From: Candidatus Heimdallarchaeota archaeon
GTDB lineage: Archaea > Asgardarchaeota > Heimdallarchaeia > JABLTI01
Direction of reading: 5' to 3'
Assembly: GCA_018238155.1 (NCBI GenBank)
Contig: JABCTZ010000025.1
Location: forward strand, 50,780 to 114,779
DNA: 64,000 nt
Under the pieces are notes generated by a model. It worked only from the letters and a program-made list of their open reading frames with translations, had not been told where the DNA came from and ran no database searches. Below, piece after piece: positions 1-9,675 of the stretch. The position numbers were made by a program, and so were the translations under genes. Numbering within the stretch: the stretch's first letter is position 1; every line of letters starts with the position of its first letter.

Positions 1-2
1 AA

Positions 3-128
3 CAAGGTTTGGAAATTGGTTGGGTGCGAAGAATTACACGGCACAAAAACATCAACAATGTATTGAAATATATTCATTTATCTTCAGATGACATTCGTGA
101 AGAAATGGAAAAAAGAAAGATTCTTTGA
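3..128 (+). CDS. Tyrosine recombinase/integrase, C-terminal fragment
   Basis: Only the last 41 codons lie in the window; the gene starts upstream of base 1. The frame reads ...RITRHKNINNVLKYIHLSSD..., which is the end of a phage-type integrase: an H-K-N-I-N...YIH pattern with the nucleophilic tyrosine in YIHLS, followed by a short charged tail. Enzymes of this family cut and rejoin DNA through that tyrosine at specific sites. Whether this one serves a mobile element or chromosome resolution (Xer-like) cannot be decided from the tail. The family call rests on the short catalytic motif alone. No attachment site was recognised next to it. Confidence 0.72.
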   Translation, partial: QGLEIGWVRRITRHKNINNVLKYIHLSSDDIREEMEKRKIL

Positions 129-174
129 TTTCATAAGCTGATTGTTGTAATTGAATCAACTTCATCAATGAATG

Positions 175-540
175 CTACTCTTTTATGACAATTGTTTCCC
201 ATGCTATGGCTAATTTCTGTAATGCATTCGAGAAAAAAACTGATGGGCAGTAAACATTATCCTTTTCATCAAATAGAACCATACCTCTAGTAACAAGTTT
301 ATTTAGTATCCGATAATAACTTGCCTTTGATATATATTCTCGATTTCTCATATATAGATCATACATTTTATCTTTAGTAATTGTTTGATTTCCTGATGTT
401 AGTGTTTTTAGAATCATAATTGTTAAGCCATATTCTGGTGAATTTCTATCACCAGTAGAAATCAAAGCAGTTATTTCTTCTAATTCCATATTCGATGTAA
501 GTTCTTCATAATTAAATACAATTTTACCTTTCTTGCTCAT
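175..540 (-). CDS. Small winged-helix transcriptional regulator
   Basis: A 121-residue protein when started at ATG 540 (MSKKGKIVF...). A TTG twelve bases upstream is less likely, because a TATA-like element sits about 25 bases before ATG 540, as for a leaderless archaeal message. The middle (about residues 40-95) looks like a winged helix: a run predicted as helix-turn-helix (KMYDLYMRNREYISKASYYRI) followed by LNKLVTRGMVLFDEKD as recognition helix and wing. No ligand or metal domain is seen. A perfect inverted repeat lies directly over its promoter (556-575), suggesting autoregulation. The exact family was not recognised. Confidence 0.6.
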   Translation of the reverse strand: MSKKGKIVFNYEELTSNMELEEITALISTGDRNSPEYGLTIMILKTLTSGNQTITKDKMYDLYMRNREYISKASYYRILNKLVTRGMVLFDEKDNVYCPSVFFSNALQKLAIAWETIVIKE

Positions 541-555
541 AAGAAACACCAACTC

Positions 556-575
556 AGTCTTATAAAAATAAGACT
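556..575 (-). promoter_or_regulatory. Inverted-repeat operator over TATA box
   Basis: AGTCTTAT-AAAA-ATAAGACT is a perfect 8-4-8 inverted repeat. On the minus strand its centre reads as a TATA element about 25 bases upstream of ATG 540. A dimer bound here would block TBP, so the small regulator just downstream is the likely ligand (inference). Confidence 0.6.
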
Positions 576-628
576 TTAAATTTTTTCCTAAAAAACAGGT
601 TTGTCTTTGAAATATTGGATAAAGAAAT

Positions 629-3600
629 CTATTTTTGATTTTTAGTATTTAACTTAAAGGAAATTGTTGCACCCTTATTGACTTTTCCATCTCCCCAAAC
701 TTGACCATTATGTCGACTGATAATTCTTTGAACAATAGCCAAACCGACACCAGTACCAGTAAACTCATCAAATTGGTGAAGTCTCTGAAATAATGTAAAA
801 AGTTTATCAGAATAAGACATTTCAAATCCTGCGCCATTATCTTGAATATAGTAAATTGTTTCTTTATCAATTATCTTTGAACCAAATTTAATTTTAGCAT
901 TGGCTTTTTTTGACGTGAATTTCCAAGCATTTCCTAGAAGATTTTCTAATACAGTTCGCATTAAAACGGGATCACAAAATGCAGTAATATTTCTCTCAAT
1001 TTTTACTGTGACTTTTCTATTTGGATTTTGATTTTTGTGGCTTTCAATAATACTCTCTGCAATTTCACTCAAGTTTATCTCCTTAAAAGAAATAGCTACA
1101 TTGGTTATTCTTGATAAAGCTAAAATATCATCAATTAAATTGCCCATTTTAATACTGGCCTTTCGAATTCTATGAAGGTAATTTTTCCCTTCATCATCTA
1201 AATTCTCTGCAAAATCCTCTAATAATGCTTGACTAAAACCATTTATACTCCGTAAAGGTGATCGTAAATCATGAGAAATGGAATATGAAAAAGCTTCCAA
1301 TTCTTTATTCATACGTTCAAGTTGTTCAGTTCGTTCAGCTACACGATGTTCAAGTTCTTCATTCAATTTCTTAAGTTCATCTTGAGCAAGCTTTCTCTCT
1401 GTAATATCATTACATGCCATGAAAACTGTTCTTGAATTATCATCCAAGAATTCCATAAATAAACTATATCTGATATACTTCCTTTCACCATTTTTTTGAA
1501 TAATCCAATATTCGAAATTTGAATTACTGATCTGATTTGTAATTATATTTTGCAATTCTTCTCTAAATTCTTTAATGCTCACAGGATCAACAAAATCAAA
1601 AGGACCACTTTTATAGAACTCTTCTAAAGGCAAACCATAGATCTGAGCAATTTGTTCATTAGCATAGATCATCTGATTATTCTCAATAATAGTGATGCCA
1701 TCTAATATTGTATCAACAGTCCTCTTAAACCTCTGTTGACTAGATTCTAATTGTTCTAAAACTCTGATATGTTCAATTGCAGAAGCAAAAATATCAATTA
1801 TTGACTCAAAAGATTTAATATCATATTCATTTAGTCTAGTTTCCTTTTTGGAACCAATTTGAATTGTACCTAGAAGCTCATTTTTAGAATTTAAAATAGG
1901 ATAGAAAATATAAACAATATACTTGTGATTTTTTATCAATTTGTTTTCCTTGATGATTGGGTCATTTTGTGCATCCAAAGAAAATAATTTTACTTTTTCA
2001 CGAATAAATCTCGCTACAGGAAAATTTGACTCTTTTATATTTATAGGCAATAACAAATAATACTCGGAATCAGGTATCCCATATATCGAAAGTGCTTCCA
2101 ATAATCCTGTATTCTCATCACAACATCTTATTGTCCCCGCTTGAAGGTCAAAGATTTTAATTATCCCTTCTAACACTTGTTGACTCATCTCTTTAACATT
2201 GACATTGTTTGCAGTTGCTTCAGATATTATTGTTAATAATTTTCTTTCACGTTCTAGTGCAAATTGAACTTGTTTTTCCTTCGTGATTTCAATCATCATG
2301 GCACCGAAGAGAAAATCATTCTCTATCTGAATTGGAGTGAGATTTATTTGTGCCCATTTGTTGTTTCCAGTCTTTGTTTCTACTTCAAATTCATAAACAA
2401 TTTCTCCTTGTGTAGAAGAAATGTTAGTAAAATTTATTGCTTCCAGAAAGTCAGAAAATTGATTTGGATGAATTTTCTTGAAAAATTCACTTATTGATAA
2501 ATTTAAAATCTCATCTAATGAATATTCAGAAATTTCCTCTGCTCTTTTATTTGCAAAAAGAATTTTACCTGTAGAATTAAAGAGAAATACTCCAGCAAGT
2601 GATTGTTCTGCAAAAGCTCTGAATTTCTGCTCAGTTTCTTTTCGGGCTTCATCAATATGAAATTTTTCTATAATATTAGCTATTGTTCTAGCAATTGTTT
2701 CAAATACAGTTTGGTATTCATCTGACATTTCTAATTCTTTCATTGAACCAAATTGGAATATGCCTAACAAATCACCATTTGCTTTTAACATAGGCCAAGT
2801 AATAATAGCTTTCACATTAAATTTGTGTATCATTGTCATACTTTTACTATCTAGCTTTAATTGTTTGACATCCGGAGCAAAAATAGCTTTTTTTGTACGA
2901 GCTACATAGGTATTCGTGTAAACAGGATTGTCAATTGATATTGGATTTAATTCATAATTAAGAAAATTCTCCGCTTTTATATTTCTAATTGGTATCAACA
3001 TTCTAGTTTCTTCATCATATAATCTTATAATTCCATAATTAAAACCAAGTGCTTCAGATATATCATTAGCAATTAAAACACACAATTCCGATACAGTAGT
3101 TGCAACTGTTGTAGCTTTAGTAATAATCCGAAAAGCTTTACGTTCATTGTTTAGTGAATCTTGAGCTATTTTCCGTTTCGTTATATCTAAAACTATTCCA
3201 TGATAATTGACAATATTCCTTTGATTGTCTCTTTTTATGGAAGTAAAATCAAGTGTCCAGCGAACTTTGCCTGATTTTGTTAATATTCTATATTCTTGTG
3301 TGTAGTTGAGACATTTTGAATCTTGACTATATTTCTCTACTTCATCATCTACTCTTTTAATATCATCAGGATGGATAATATCACAATAAGAAATATCTCC
3401 AGAGTAGAAATCTTCAGGAGAGTAACCAAAAATTTCGATGTTATCAGAAACATATTCAACTGGTGAACCAATTTCATTTTTCCAAAGAAAGACAATTGCA
3501 GGACTTAGATTAATAATTTTATTGAGTTCTTTTTGTTCTTGAGATGTTTTTTCAAGCAATAGTTCTATATTATATCTTTCTAAAATTGTTCGGAGCATCA

Positions 3601-4540
3601 ATATTATTGATTCGATGAAAGTCCTATCATTTTCACTAAATTCTTTGGTTCTTTCTGAAGATAATTGTAGTATTCCGAACAACTTCATGTTTTTATCAAA
3701 AATAGGATATGAAATTAGTGAACGAATATTGTATGATTCAAATTTTGACCAAAATTGTTTAAGCGTTTGTATTGTAAAAATATCTTCAGCAAATATAGGT
3801 TCTTTATGTTTAACAACATAATTTACAAAGTTGTCAGGTTCTTCTGTAGAAATTGAGAATTTATCACCCTCTTTTGTAACAAGAGAACCAGCTGTAGCAA
3901 TTCTATCAAATGTTTTTTCTTCTTCATTATGGAGTATTAAAGACCCAAAATCAAAATGTAACTTTTCCAATAAATTTTTTAGTACCTCTGCAGTATATTC
4001 AGCTATATCTTGCTTTGGAATTGCTGTTACTGCTAGATTTTGCAAAATTTCTCTTTCGAGTTCAAGTTCTTTTTCTGCAAGTTTCCTTTGTGTTACATCT
4101 CTAATAGAGCTTTGGATAATCTTCTTGGTAGTTGTAGGATCATCAAAAATTGACAAATTAATTTCTGTGTGAATCAATTCACCGGATTTTTTTTGAAAAA
4201 TGTTTTCATAAATTGGCAGTTTTTTTCCTGACTTTAGCTCAGAAAATTTGCTAGTTATATCATTATTCTCTGATTTAGCAAATAATTCTCTTACTTTTTT
4301 CGAGTACAATTCTTCTAAACTATAACCTAAAAGTTCTGTTGCCTTCTTATTAATTAAAATAAACCGTTCACTCTCAGCATCGATCCAAAAAATTGCATCA
4401 TTAGTCATTTCAAAGAGAGCTTCAAACCGAATTTTTATTGTTTTTGTTTCATTAGATTCATCATCTGAAATAACAATTTGTGCCCCAAAATGAGTTTTTG
4501 TTTTATTCTCTTCTTTTTTGTTTAATTTCTTATCAGGCAC
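629..4540 (-). CDS. Multi-sensor hybrid PAS/GAF histidine kinase
   Basis: A 1303-residue cytoplasmic sensor kinase; no membrane segment is visible. Domains alternate: PAS (about 45-165), GAF (190-340), PAS (345-475), GAF (490-640), PAS (650-780), GAF (785-945), PAS (950-1075), a short coiled coil, then HisKA with phospho-acceptor His1090 in SISHDLRSPL. The HATPase domain follows, with the N box NLLGNAWKF, the G1 box DNGAGF and the G2 box GTGVGLAIV. The kinase core resembles the phytochrome-like class. PAS and GAF domains bind small ligands or cofactors; which ones is not visible. The start is GTG 4540, reading MPDKKLNKK. No response regulator is encoded nearby, so its partner is elsewhere. 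Confidence 0.92.
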   Translation of the reverse strand: MPDKKLNKKEENKTKTHFGAQIVISDDESNETKTIKIRFEALFEMTNDAIFWIDAESERFILINKKATELLGYSLEELYSKKVRELFAKSENNDITSKFSELKSGKKLPIYENIFQKKSGELIHTEINLSIFDDPTTTKKIIQSSIRDVTQRKLAEKELELEREILQNLAVTAIPKQDIAEYTAEVLKNLLEKLHFDFGSLILHNEEEKTFDRIATAGSLVTKEGDKFSISTEEPDNFVNYVVKHKEPIFAEDIFTIQTLKQFWSKFESYNIRSLISYPIFDKNMKLFGILQLSSERTKEFSENDRTFIESIILMLRTILERYNIELLLEKTSQEQKELNKIINLSPAIVFLWKNEIGSPVEYVSDNIEIFGYSPEDFYSGDISYCDIIHPDDIKRVDDEVEKYSQDSKCLNYTQEYRILTKSGKVRWTLDFTSIKRDNQRNIVNYHGIVLDITKRKIAQDSLNNERKAFRIITKATTVATTVSELCVLIANDISEALGFNYGIIRLYDEETRMLIPIRNIKAENFLNYELNPISIDNPVYTNTYVARTKKAIFAPDVKQLKLDSKSMTMIHKFNVKAIITWPMLKANGDLLGIFQFGSMKELEMSDEYQTVFETIARTIANIIEKFHIDEARKETEQKFRAFAEQSLAGVFLFNSTGKILFANKRAEEISEYSLDEILNLSISEFFKKIHPNQFSDFLEAINFTNISSTQGEIVYEFEVETKTGNNKWAQINLTPIQIENDFLFGAMMIEITKEKQVQFALERERKLLTIISEATANNVNVKEMSQQVLEGIIKIFDLQAGTIRCCDENTGLLEALSIYGIPDSEYYLLLPINIKESNFPVARFIREKVKLFSLDAQNDPIIKENKLIKNHKYIVYIFYPILNSKNELLGTIQIGSKKETRLNEYDIKSFESIIDIFASAIEHIRVLEQLESSQQRFKRTVDTILDGITIIENNQMIYANEQIAQIYGLPLEEFYKSGPFDFVDPVSIKEFREELQNIITNQISNSNFEYWIIQKNGERKYIRYSLFMEFLDDNSRTVFMACNDITERKLAQDELKKLNEELEHRVAERTEQLERMNKELEAFSYSISHDLRSPLRSINGFSQALLEDFAENLDDEGKNYLHRIRKASIKMGNLIDDILALSRITNVAISFKEINLSEIAESIIESHKNQNPNRKVTVKIERNITAFCDPVLMRTVLENLLGNAWKFTSKKANAKIKFGSKIIDKETIYYIQDNGAGFEMSYSDKLFTLFQRLHQFDEFTGTGVGLAIVQRIISRHNGQVWGDGKVNKGATISFKLNTKNQK

Positions 4541-4786
4541 TCTTTATACTTCCATTACGATATTATTTCATTTATACTAATTAGATATATAATAATGTTG
4601 GATTAAATACTGAGAATCATTTATACAAACGCATAGCTTCCTATTAAAGATTATTAAGTCAAAAATTGAGATTTTATTGCGAAAAAGGATTTATCTAATT
4701 CCACACCAAGGTTACTCTTCTGAAAATTGATACTCATTGCTATCTATTTTTTCTTTGTTAAACAAATTGGAAAAAAAATTCTCCAA

Positions 4787-5326
4787 CTAGTTCTCTTCTT
4801 CACATGTTGAATACAAGAGTAACCTGGATTCACCATCTGTTTTGTTTAAAACTAAACCATGAAACATGAAAGTATTTGATACTATTCTAGTTTCAGGACT
4901 AACTTCTTGTAATAATTTATCTTCTAATTTATTATTCGTGCTTTGTAAAAGATAACAAAATATAACATCAGCATCACTCAAATCTTGTTTGAAGAAGTCA
5001 CCATAAATTATTCGTATCTTCTTTCGCAAACCTAAGATTGTTATAAGAAATTGGCACCATAAGAAACGCATTAAATCAATTTCAATACCAACAGACCGAG
5101 CACCAAATTTACGAGTAGCTATAATTAATACTCGTCCATCACCACACCCTAAATCGTAGACCAATTCACCTGGTTGTACATTTGCTATTTCAAGCATTTG
5201 TTGAATTTTTTTCCTTTTAGTTGGTAACCAAGGTGCACCCTTAATAGTTGGAAAAGAAACAGTGAAAACAATCATGAAACCAGTAATAATGATACCCAAT
5301 AGTATTAATGGTGTAATATCAGTCAT
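4787..5326 (-). CDS. Membrane-anchored SAM-dependent methyltransferase (FAM173/ATPSCKMT-like)
   Basis: A 179-residue protein. One N-terminal membrane helix (about residues 5-28) is followed by a class I methyltransferase fold. Motif I is VYDLGCGDGRVL, an acidic residue follows in VGIEIDLMRF, and the GDFF and DADVIFCYLLQSTN segments complete the SAM site. The layout of a short TM segment plus DLGCGDGR and W/F-rich helices resembles the eukaryotic FAM173 (ATP synthase c-subunit lysine methyltransferase) family, so protein-lysine methylation at the membrane is possible. The substrate is inferred, not seen. The gene stands alone, with about 245 bases to the kinase gene downstream. Confidence 0.72.
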   Translation of the reverse strand: MTDITPLILLGIIITGFMIVFTVSFPTIKGAPWLPTKRKKIQQMLEIANVQPGELVYDLGCGDGRVLIIATRKFGARSVGIEIDLMRFLWCQFLITILGLRKKIRIIYGDFFKQDLSDADVIFCYLLQSTNNKLEDKLLQEVSPETRIVSNTFMFHGLVLNKTDGESRLLLYSTCEEEN

Positions 5327-5605
5327 TTAAGTTCACGAAATTCTATTGTATATTTGCAATTCTTTAGCTGAAATATAAGATTTAGCAAAGGAAAATTCTT
5401 AATTATCCTTTTACATTTTTGGATACAAATCAAAATTCTTTTCCTCTATCAATATAGAAATAATTTCAATCTTATATCACAATTTTAATTCAAAATAAAC
5501 ACTTTCTTGTTTCAATAAAAATTGTAGAATACTTTAAAATCTTAATTAATTTTTAGTTCTATAATGGCAAAGTCTTAGTAAATAAACAAAATGAGGTAGT
5601 CAATT

Positions 5606-6694
5606 ATGTCTTTAGATGATGATTATTTAATTGAGCGATTTACTCTAAAAGATTCAGATATTGGTACACTTGCGAAATTATTAACAGGTGCATTTCAAGA
5701 AGATGAAGTGGCAAAAAAAGAGGGGGCTGTTGCAGATCTCCAAGATGAAAATTTCAAACTAATCTTTGGTGCTCCATCAGTAGATAAAGAAATTTTTATT
5801 CGAGCAATATATAAACCTACTAACGAAATAGTTGGATTCCTTGGATCAATTCATAAGAGCTTATCAATTGATGGTAAAATCTACAAAGTTTCCTTACCAG
5901 CTTGGTTATCTGTTCATCACGAACATAGAAGAAAAGGTTTAGCAACTTTTTTGGGGACCAAATTAGTGGAAGTAATTAGAGAAAAAGGATATGATGCAAG
6001 TGTCTTCTTTCACGATGCAAGTCAACATGGTAAAGTAGCATCAGCTGCAGTTGCTCGTAACGCAGGAATTCCAATGATAGAATTAGCAATGATGAATAAA
6101 TTCATTGTAAGAGGTTATGATGTCGATGAAGCTGCAAAAGCACTTAAAACAAACTGGATACAAAAACTCTTTTTTAAATCAAAAGAACGAATTGGTAAAG
6201 TAAAGAGCAATAAAGTTCGACTTTACAAACCAGAAGACATTGATAAAATCTTTGAGCTCTCAACAGAACTTTCTAAGAAAAATCAAATAAGTATAATACA
6301 AGTACATGAAGATTTGAAATGGAAATTAGCTGATCCTCAAGTATTGTGTGTAGTTTATGAAGATGAAAATGGAGAAGCTAAAGGATTTATTAATGCCTGG
6401 GAGTTTCTCTTGTCAGGTTTTGGCAATAATGTCAAGTTTGGATGGTTAGATACTATCCACACATACAATCTAACAAATCAAGAAGTTAAAGATCTAGCCA
6501 ATTTTCTTGGACTTGAAGCAACTAAACGTGGTTGGAAAGGATTACAAACACCGTATATACCCTATTTTAATTCTAAACCATTTAGACAAGTCAACTTCAT
6601 CTTCTTCCCAAAGAAAGTTGGTTTATATCTAGCAAATATCAATAATATTCCAATTCCAGAGAAAATTGAATCAGTGTATTTTGAATGGAGATGA
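5606..6694 (+). CDS. GNAT-fold acyltransferase, probably two GNAT domains
   Basis: A 362-residue protein with ATG 5606 preceded by a GAGGT Shine-Dalgarno sequence. The N-terminal half is a GNAT domain: IVGFLGSIHKS, then LPAWLSVHHEHRRKGLATFL, where RRKGLA is the acyl-CoA pyrophosphate loop. The second half (about 200-362) has another alpha/beta layout with conserved-looking YIPYFNSKPF and ends VYFEWR. A double GNAT with the CoA site in the N-terminal half occurs in N-myristoyltransferases and in Eis-like and mycothiol-type enzymes. Which acyl group and substrate apply is unknown. It stands alone and is followed by a hairpin at 6714-6732. Confidence 0.7.
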   Translation: MSLDDDYLIERFTLKDSDIGTLAKLLTGAFQEDEVAKKEGAVADLQDENFKLIFGAPSVDKEIFIRAIYKPTNEIVGFLGSIHKSLSIDGKIYKVSLPAWLSVHHEHRRKGLATFLGTKLVEVIREKGYDASVFFHDASQHGKVASAAVARNAGIPMIELAMMNKFIVRGYDVDEAAKALKTNWIQKLFFKSKERIGKVKSNKVRLYKPEDIDKIFELSTELSKKNQISIIQVHEDLKWKLADPQVLCVVYEDENGEAKGFINAWEFLLSGFGNNVKFGWLDTIHTYNLTNQEVKDLANFLGLEATKRGWKGLQTPYIPYFNSKPFRQVNFIFFPKKVGLYLANINNIPIPEKIESVYFEWR

Positions 6695-6713
6695 AAAAAA
6701 TGATTGTAAAAAA

Positions 6714-6732
6714 GGGAGAGTAATTCTCTCTT
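6714..6732 (+). terminator. Hairpin terminator after GNAT gene
   Basis: GAGAG-TAATT-CTCTC, extendable by G-T pairs and followed by a pyrimidine-rich run (TTCTTTATC), 19 bases after the GNAT stop codon. Confidence 0.5.
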
Positions 6733-6801
6733 CTTTATCAAAGAATTCTGTTGAATAATTTGTTAATTATAGCAAGCTGTTCAATAATTACTTAATCAAA
6801 A

Positions 6802-7950
6802 TCAAGAATATTTCTTTGTTTTTAGAGTGACAGTGAAGATTGTTCCGGTCGTTTTTGATGATTCAAAAGTCACTTTTCCATTTAGATATTCTTCAACAAG
6901 AATTTTAACACTGTATGTGCCTAATCCGCGACCAACACCCTTAGTTGAAAAAGACCGTTGGAATATTTGACTTTTAATTTCCTCATTCATAACAAAATTA
7001 TTCTTCACCCAGTATGCTATGCCATCTTTTGTTTCTTTACAACCTATATGAACTATTTCATTTTCTTTACTTGCTTCTAAAGCATTTGTTAGTAAATTGA
7101 ACAATACTCGTCGCATTAACCTTGGATCAGTTGTTATTTCTTTCTTTACACATGTTTCATCATGAATAATTTGTTTATTTTGTGAAATATCTAATGGAAG
7201 AATAGAATTTATTGTTGAATTTATTAGCTCAATCGTTTGAGTCTTAACAAATTTGATTTCTAATTCATTGCGTTCCATTCTTAATAGATCTCTTTGAACA
7301 GCTACTTCCTCAATAATAATTGCTATTTGATTTTTTAGTTTTTGAAAAAGTCTTTTTTGTTCGTTATTTAATCCTTCTTGTGGAAAAAGATCAGCTCTAG
7401 ACTCAAGAGACCAAGTTGAATTTATTAAATCATGAATAAAAATTCTTTCCAACTGCTCTTGTTTTTTCAGAGTTCCAATATCAGTCATAACAACCAGAGT
7501 AAATTTCTGACCCTCATAATCGAAAGGACTTGCTTTTACGTTTAAATTTAAGGCGGTAATTTTGCCATTTACAGAAGAAGTAATTCTAGATTCACTTTCT
7601 ACTGTAGTATTGGTATTTTGACTTGTATATACAGCATATAATGCATCACAATATTTACAATTTCGTCCAGTACCACAACCATTTTTTGTATCATTAGCAT
7701 GGATACAATGAATCAATTCCCCTGGTCTTTGCCCTATTGCTTCTTGAAAATCATTTAAACCTACTTTATCAACAAAAATATCGTTTGCATAAATTACTTG
7801 TCGATGTTCATTAACAACAGCAACCATATTTGATAGTGAATTTAGAATTTTGGCAGCGTACGCTAAATTAATAATTTTATTAGATTGTCGTGTAACATCT
7901 TCTTTACTTAACCTTTCTGGGGATGCAAAGAATGTTTCTTTGGGGGACAT
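6802..7950 (-). CDS. PAS-domain histidine kinase with four-cysteine motif
   Basis: A 382-residue soluble protein. The PAS domain spans about 35-160 and contains an unusual cysteine set: C82, C92, C98 and C101 in LIHCIH...NGCGTGRNCKYC. The H box is FIHDLIN (His173), an atypical dimerisation helix, followed by a HATPase domain (NLLTNALEAS N box, then GVGRGLGTYSVKI). The cysteines could bind a metal, a cluster or heme and make this a redox or gas sensor. That is inference from their spacing and from their conservation in the kinase-less paralogue at 9676-10158. The aldolase and an unknown gene lie between the two paralogues. No response regulator is nearby. Confidence 0.85.
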   Translation of the reverse strand: MSPKETFFASPERLSKEDVTRQSNKIINLAYAAKILNSLSNMVAVVNEHRQVIYANDIFVDKVGLNDFQEAIGQRPGELIHCIHANDTKNGCGTGRNCKYCDALYAVYTSQNTNTTVESESRITSSVNGKITALNLNVKASPFDYEGQKFTLVVMTDIGTLKKQEQLERIFIHDLINSTWSLESRADLFPQEGLNNEQKRLFQKLKNQIAIIIEEVAVQRDLLRMERNELEIKFVKTQTIELINSTINSILPLDISQNKQIIHDETCVKKEITTDPRLMRRVLFNLLTNALEASKENEIVHIGCKETKDGIAYWVKNNFVMNEEIKSQIFQRSFSTKGVGRGLGTYSVKILVEEYLNGKVTFESSKTTGTIFTVTLKTKKYS

Positions 7951-8074
7951 TAAATTACTCCTTGTTCAGTGCAAACCCACAATGATTTCCTTTACGAATC
8001 TCAATCATTTAATAATATATGAATGTATAAACTTACTTGTTTTTACAAAAGAAAGTATAATCAATAGATTAATT

Positions 8075-8725
8075 TTATAAAGTAGAATATTTTTCATTAA
8101 AAATTTTGAGGAAAGGTATTTGATTTTCTTTAAGAATTGTTTTAACTTCACCAATTTTCAATGCTCCAATGTAGATTTTAGCCATTTTTTCAATTATTAT
8201 AGCAATTTTGATACAATAGTCATAGGACGAACCTACAACAACAACTCCATGATTAGCAATAATAACGCTATTTTGTTTTTTCATTGTGCGGAGTATTTCA
8301 TTAGATAAATCCTCACTACCAGCTAGACAATAATTTGTACAACCAACACTACCGCCCAAAAAAATAACCATTTCTTCTATAATAACAGGTAAATCATAGT
8401 GAAGAATTCCAAGTGTTGAAGCAAATTGAGAATGTGTGTGAATTATACACTTAACTATTGGTCTCTGTAGGTAAATTGATCTATGCATGCGAAATTCACT
8501 GGAAGGTCTAGATTGGTTTTTAAAAACAGTATCATCTAATCCCATATGTACCATATTATTGGTTTTAAGATCAGTATAATCATTACCTGCAGGAGTAATA
8601 ATCATTTCATTCTTTTCAGGCACTCTTATAGAAATATTTCCTTCTCCTAATATTACTAAATTTTGTTTGTATATTTCTTTACAAATTTTTACTAATTCTT
8701 GTTTCAATTTATGAATTTCAGTCAT
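8075..8725 (-). CDS. Class II aldolase/adducin family (fuculose-phosphate aldolase-like)
   Basis: A 216-residue protein, the usual size for the family, starting at ATG 8725 (MTEIHKLKQELV). The frame stays open further upstream but overlaps the preceding gene and lacks family similarity. Family marks are GEGNISIRVP near the N-terminus, the metal-binding pair in IIHTHSQFA, a glutamate-rich VIIEEM segment, and ANHGVVVVG with the third metal histidine. These zinc enzymes cleave or decarboxylate phosphorylated sugars or related acids by stabilising an enediolate; L-fuculose-1-phosphate is the classical substrate. The real substrate is not readable here. It follows the 8754-9575 gene by 28 bases and is probably co-transcribed with it. 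Confidence 0.85.
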   Translation of the reverse strand: MTEIHKLKQELVKICKEIYKQNLVILGEGNISIRVPEKNEMIITPAGNDYTDLKTNNMVHMGLDDTVFKNQSRPSSEFRMHRSIYLQRPIVKCIIHTHSQFASTLGILHYDLPVIIEEMVIFLGGSVGCTNYCLAGSEDLSNEILRTMKKQNSVIIANHGVVVVGSSYDYCIKIAIIIEKMAKIYIGALKIGEVKTILKENQIPFLKIFNEKYSTL

Positions 8726-8753
8726 ACAAATACAACCAAATAAGTACTTTAGG

Positions 8754-9575
8754 TTAGTCTTCAGCAGGATAACTATTTGTAACAGCAGCAAGAGCATTGC
8801 AAAGAGTATTATACAAATTTGCTGATAAGCGACGATACAGATCATAATCATTAACTTGAGAAACATCTGTGAATGATCCCATACCACCGAAAACCCATGC
8901 ATGATCAATGGTAGCCATAACTTGTTTTGCTTCCAAACCAAAACAATCAGCTGGAAAGTAATTTTCATCAACTAATTTTGAAACATCTTCTATAGATAGA
9001 ATTTCAAGTGCTTTTTGGAAAACACTGGTCCAATTTTTCAATTTATTTTCTTTTGTAAAACTAATCAAATCAGTTAAAATTTCGTTGAGATAGAGTTTTG
9101 TAGTTTTTAATGAAGGAAATTTCAATAAATCAAAACTTGTATCTTTAAGTATTAAATGATAATAGTTTATTGCGTCTCCGTATTCTGCTTGAGTATAATT
9201 TGTCCAAAGATCATATGAGTTTTGTTTCTTAGCAATAACATTCCACTTACCTACTTTCTTCCCTTTTGTAGCTTCAAGATGATCCTTACTAAACATATTT
9301 TCGGGCATTTGATAGGTTAGAAATAAACGACTGACATTGTTCTTTTTCAAAAACTTAAACCAGTCATTTGGATTTTGAGCTAAAAGCACTCTCTGAGCTA
9401 CTGGCTCAAGTTGAGCAACTTTGCTAACAAATTTAATATTTTTGTAACCATATCCTGCGGGATGGCTCTTATCAAAAGATACTTTCTTATCGTTCAAATA
9501 AGCATTAGCATATGCTGTTAATGCAACAATTTGTAAATCTCCAGTGTACATATCAAAAGTATTGACAGTTGACAT
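8754..9575 (-). CDS. Hypothetical protein (273 aa)
   Basis: Not recognised. It is soluble, with no signal peptide or membrane segment. Rather conserved-looking pieces are HPAGYGYKNIKF near residue 40, NPNDWFKFLKKNNVSRLFLTY near 90, and IDHAWVFGGMGSF near 225, with a tryptophan, glycines and an acidic residue clustered as in an active or binding site. The start is ATG 9575. It lies 28 bases upstream of the class II aldolase and reads in the same direction, so a shared metabolic role is possible. Nothing visible shows what that role is. Confidence 0.6.
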   Translation of the reverse strand: MSTVNTFDMYTGDLQIVALTAYANAYLNDKKVSFDKSHPAGYGYKNIKFVSKVAQLEPVAQRVLLAQNPNDWFKFLKKNNVSRLFLTYQMPENMFSKDHLEATKGKKVGKWNVIAKKQNSYDLWTNYTQAEYGDAINYYHLILKDTSFDLLKFPSLKTTKLYLNEILTDLISFTKENKLKNWTSVFQKALEILSIEDVSKLVDENYFPADCFGLEAKQVMATIDHAWVFGGMGSFTDVSQVNDYDLYRRLSANLYNTLCNALAAVTNSYPAED

Positions 9576-9675
9576 TTTATACTTTGCCTATATCATAGTC
9601 AAAAATTAGTCTTAATTAATGAAAATAAATAAAAAATAGGAACAAAAATTGATTAATGGACTGTTTTGTTTCAAT

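Noticed and set aside
3615..4172. Plus-strand open frames within the large histidine kinase gene
   Set aside because: Antisense to well-supported PAS/GAF coding sequence, with no family resemblance or ribosome-binding site.
8725..8971. N-terminal extension of the class II aldolase to 298 residues
   Set aside because: The extra part is a shadow of the 8754-9575 gene; family proteins are about 215 residues and the ATG at 8725 fits.
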